Positions 4,587 to 7,189 of a stretch of 7,189 bases of DNA are shown here, piece after piece. Numbering within the stretch: the stretch's first letter is position 1; every line of letters starts with the position of its first letter. The notes under the pieces are model-generated. The model had not been told where the DNA came from. It worked only from the letters and a program-made list of their open reading frames with translations, and did not search any database. The position numbers and the translations under genes were made by a program. The DNA comes from JAJPJX01 sp964568355 (GTDB lineage: Bacteria > Acidobacteriota > Terriglobia > Bryobacterales > Bryobacteraceae), in assembly GCA_964568355.1 (NCBI GenBank), contig CAZMRK010000004.1, positions 1 to 7,189 of the forward strand, in the 5' to 3' direction.

Positions 4587-7189
4587 ATGAATCGACGAAC
4601 AAGTTCTGTGATGGCCCTGTTAGTTGCCATCACCAGCGTCTTATACGGACAGTCCGGGACAGGCTCCATCTCCGGCACGGTCACCGACCCCAATGGGGCG
4701 GCCGTTCCGGACGCCCGGATTGAGGCTGCCGAAACTGCCAGCGGCCTGGTTTTCCGCACCGCATCCACCGACGCCGGCCTTTACGTGCTGCCGACTCTTC
4801 CGGTCGGCGTCTATACCATTACCGTCGAACGCCAGGGGTTTAAGAAAAGCGTGCGCTCCGCCATCGAGGTGCGCGTGGCGCTGCGGGCAACCATCGATGT
4901 GGAACTGGAAGTCGGAGATGTTCAGCAGACGGTTCAGGTAACCGGCGAAGTACCATTACTCGAGACTACGGGTCCTATGCGCGGTCAGAACGTCAGTCCG
5001 CAATTGTTGTCGAACCTGCCCCTCTGGAACGGCACGCTGCGCAACGCGGAGAGCTTCGTCGGTTATATGCCGGGAGTCAATAGCTGGGGCGAAACCAGCA
5101 TCAATGGCTCCATCGGCCGCGCTAAGGAAGTCGAGATCGACGGCGCCAGCCTTACCATCCCGGAGTCCGGCGGAGTGGTTTTCAACTTTCCCGGATATGA
5201 AGCCTTCGGTGAGTTTAAGCTGATCACCGCTACGTTCAATGCCGAGTATGGACGGCTGGGTGGCGGCCTGGAGACGTTTGTCACCAAGTCCGGCAACAAT
5301 TCGCTCCATGGCTCGGTATTCCTCAACCTCAAACGGGATATCTTCGATGCCGCCGGATGGAGTGTCAATTCCAATCAGGCAAACCCCCGTGGCTATCGCC
5401 CCAAAGAGCGTTTCAACGAGGAGGGTGGCGCGGCTGGCGGTCCTGTCTGGATTCCCAAGATCTACGATGGCCGTAATAAGAGTTTCTTCTATTTTACTTA
5501 TGCCAAGATCGTCCAGCCCGCCTCCATTGCCGTTAACGGCAGCGAGACTGTTCCCACGCCATTAATGAAGCAGGGCAATTTTTCGGAAGTAGCTACTATT
5601 TATGACCCGGCAACCACGGCGCTGGCAAATGGCGTAAGTACGCGGCAGCCGTTTGCTGGTAACATCATCCCGCAGAGCCGATGGAGCAAGATCAGCGGCA
5701 ATATCTTGCCATATATTCCCAATCCTACTGGTGCTGGAACACAGGGCAATTATCAGTTTATTTCACCGACACAGGTGGATGACTATATCTGGACGCTCAA
5801 ACTGGAGCATGCCATCACAGCCAACAACCGGGTGTCCTTCTGGCTTTCTCACGAAAACCAGCTCACCAGCAACATCCAGTACTGGCCCGGACCGCTGAGC
5901 AACGGTCTGGATTCGTACCAGCAGCCGGACAACTACCGCGTCAATCATGATCTGGTGATCCGGCCGACGATGCTGCTCCATACCACCTTTGGGTTTACGC
6001 GCCAGCAGCAGATGTGGAACAACCCCTTGCAGAACGGTTTTGCCTCGAAGATCGGCTTGCCTCTCTCCGGCAAGGCCGATGCCACTCCGGTCATCAATTT
6101 CGAAACGGACTTCCCGTCGACCGGGGGCTTGAGCAACAACACCACCTTCGGCATGAACCAGGGCAAGGTCAACGCCGGCGGTCAGTGGAATTGGACTACA
6201 CACGTTTCCCAGCAGTTCACCTGGACTCATGGGCGGCACGAAATGAAGATGGGTTGGGACATCCGGCGGCTGCGGACGACCTCGAACGACTGGGCGGGCA
6301 CGAATGGCTTTTACTATTTCTCCCGGGCCCAGACCGCTCTTCCCACCGCCCTTACCACCACGGGCAATGCCTTTGCCAGTTTCCTGCTCGGCAATGTGGA
6401 TCAGGCTACCGCCACCGCCCAGCCGGTCAATGGCGCGCAGATTCGCTACGGTTACCAGGCCGGTTTCTGGCAGGACACCTGGCGTGTCACTCCGCGCTTC
6501 ACGCTCGATTACGGCGTTCGCTACGAAGTCCCCATCGGTTGGCATGACGTCAATGGCAACTATATGACCCTGGACATCAGCAAACCGAACCCGGCGGCAA
6601 ACAATCTGCCCGGCGCGCTGTCATTTATGGGGGTTGGCGCGGGCCGCACCGGCCAGAAGCGCCCCTATCCCACCGACTACACCGATATCGGTCCGCGCGC
6701 CGGATTTGCCTATCGCCTGACGGACAGGACCGTGCTGCGCGGGGGCTTCGGCATATACTATGAGACCCTGGGTAACGGTGGCTGCGGCTGCACGGACGGC
6801 TTCAACGGCAGCTTCTCCCAAACCTCCGATGGTGTGAATCAGGCGTTCAATTGGGATCAGGGGGGCGTTCAGCCGCCGGCTGGTTTCAAGAATCCTCCGT
6901 TCCTCGATCCCAGCTACGATAACTTCAACACGAACATCTGGCGCCTTGGCCCGAACTTCGGGAAGGCCCCACGCGTTTACAACTGGAGCCTCACGATTCA
7001 GCACGAGTTTAAGAACTGGCTGTTCGAGACCGCTTATGTCGGTAATCGCGGTCGCGGCCTCAATTCCGGCGTGTACCTGAACCAGCTTCCGACCACCTAT
7101 CTCTCCCTCGGCTCCCTGCTGACGAAGAACATCCTGGATCCCGCTGTGGTCGCTGCCGGCTACAAGGAGCCGTTCCCGGGGTTCGCCGC
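4587..7189 (+). CDS. Oar-like TonB-dependent receptor with N-terminal carboxypeptidase-regulatory-like domain (partial, 3' end off-window)
   Basis: The frame is open from ATG 4587 to the window edge: 867 full codons with no stop, so the C-terminal barrel is missing. Such acidobacterial receptors are usually over 1,000 residues. Residues 1-22 are a signal peptide (MNRR, hydrophobic core, cleavage near YGQ). Residues ~26-107 form a CarboxypepD_reg/Cna-B-like beta-sandwich (GSISGTVTDPNGAAVPDA, then GLYVLPTLPVGVYTITVE). Residues ~115-237 are plug-like, with VEIDGA, FNAEYGR at 217-223 and VTKSGNN from 232. From ~240 the sequence has the aromatic alternation of an outer-membrane beta-barrel, with GGPVW, DGRNKSFFYFTY (~294-305), DYGVRYE, GPRAGFAYR and YVGNRGRGL. 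The only two cysteines seen form a CGC at 733-735. Family members are thought to import polymers or bind large ligands with TonB energy, but the ligand is unknown here. I saw no obvious TonB box. The gene is preceded by promoter P2 and a good ribosome binding site. Confidence 0.93.
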   Translation, partial: MNRRTSSVMALLVAITSVLYGQSGTGSISGTVTDPNGAAVPDARIEAAETASGLVFRTASTDAGLYVLPTLPVGVYTITVERQGFKKSVRSAIEVRVALRATIDVELEVGDVQQTVQVTGEVPLLETTGPMRGQNVSPQLLSNLPLWNGTLRNAESFVGYMPGVNSWGETSINGSIGRAKEVEIDGASLTIPESGGVVFNFPGYEAFGEFKLITATFNAEYGRLGGGLETFVTKSGNNSLHGSVFLNLKRDIFDAAGWSVNSNQANPRGYRPKERFNEEGGAAGGPVWIPKIYDGRNKSFFYFTYAKIVQPASIAVNGSETVPTPLMKQGNFSEVATIYDPATTALANGVSTRQPFAGNIIPQSRWSKISGNILPYIPNPTGAGTQGNYQFISPTQVDDYIWTLKLEHAITANNRVSFWLSHENQLTSNIQYWPGPLSNGLDSYQQPDNYRVNHDLVIRPTMLLHTTFGFTRQQQMWNNPLQNGFASKIGLPLSGKADATPVINFETDFPSTGGLSNNTTFGMNQGKVNAGGQWNWTTHVSQQFTWTHGRHEMKMGWDIRRLRTTSNDWAGTNGFYYFSRAQTALPTALTTTGNAFASFLLGNVDQATATAQPVNGAQIRYGYQAGFWQDTWRVTPRFTLDYGVRYEVPIGWHDVNGNYMTLDISKPNPAANNLPGALSFMGVGAGRTGQKRPYPTDYTDIGPRAGFAYRLTDRTVLRGGFGIYYETLGNGGCGCTDGFNGSFSQTSDGVNQAFNWDQGGVQPPAGFKNPPFLDPSYDNFNTNIWRLGPNFGKAPRVYNWSLTIQHEFKNWLFETAYVGNRGRGLNSGVYLNQLPTTYLSLGSLLTKNILDPAVVAAGYKEPFPGFA

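Noticed and set aside
5763..6545. A 260-codon minus-strand open frame opposite the receptor
   Set aside because: The receptor frame is unambiguous here, with family motifs on both sides; the antisense product has no recognisable features.

Overview
The window looks like a chromosomal fragment of an Acidobacteriota bacterium, probably close to the Solibacter/Bryobacter group. This is inferred from protein style, not from any marker gene. The clues are a large Oar-like TonB-dependent receptor with an N-terminal carboxypeptidase-regulatory-like domain, a short five-helix YIP1-family membrane protein, and a moderately GC-rich sequence with Gram-negative envelope genes. No rRNA, tRNA, mobile element, CRISPR array or phage gene was seen.

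Positions 50-3340 (+ strand) hold three closely spaced genes, with gaps of 47 and 52 bases, that form an exopolysaccharide export and chain-length module. They encode a periplasmic/outer-membrane polysaccharide export protein (Poly_export plus SLBB), a Wzz/GNVR polysaccharide co-polymerase, and a free-standing BY-type tyrosine autokinase with a C-terminal tyrosine cluster. The expected logic is that the kinase docks on the cytoplasmic face of the co-polymerase, cycles its tyrosine phosphorylation, and so controls polymer length and export through the Wza-like protein. The glycosyltransferases, flippase and polymerase must lie outside the window. The operon promoter is not visible, because only 49 bases precede the first gene.

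Positions 3406-4155 (- strand) encode a YIP1-family integral membrane protein, convergent with the kinase gene. It probably starts at a TTG codon, supported by a well-placed GAGGA ribosome binding site and a plausible promoter just upstream.

Positions 4156-4586 form a 431-base divergent intergenic region without a convincing gene. It holds the outward promoter of the YIP1 gene and two forward TG-N-TATACTC extended -10 elements 238 bases apart. Both elements sit in an imperfect ~30-base repeat that includes the predicted first transcribed bases. Between them lies a stretch that can be drawn as a closed multi-hairpin RNA. This is the least explained part of the window.

Positions 4587-7189 (+ strand) encode the receptor, which is open at the right edge: 867 complete codons are present and the C-terminal barrel is missing. 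Its ligand cannot be read from the sequence. I found no clear evidence for an entirely new system; the most distinctive signals are the duplicated promoter/leader arrangement and the unusual C-terminal tail of the Wzz protein.
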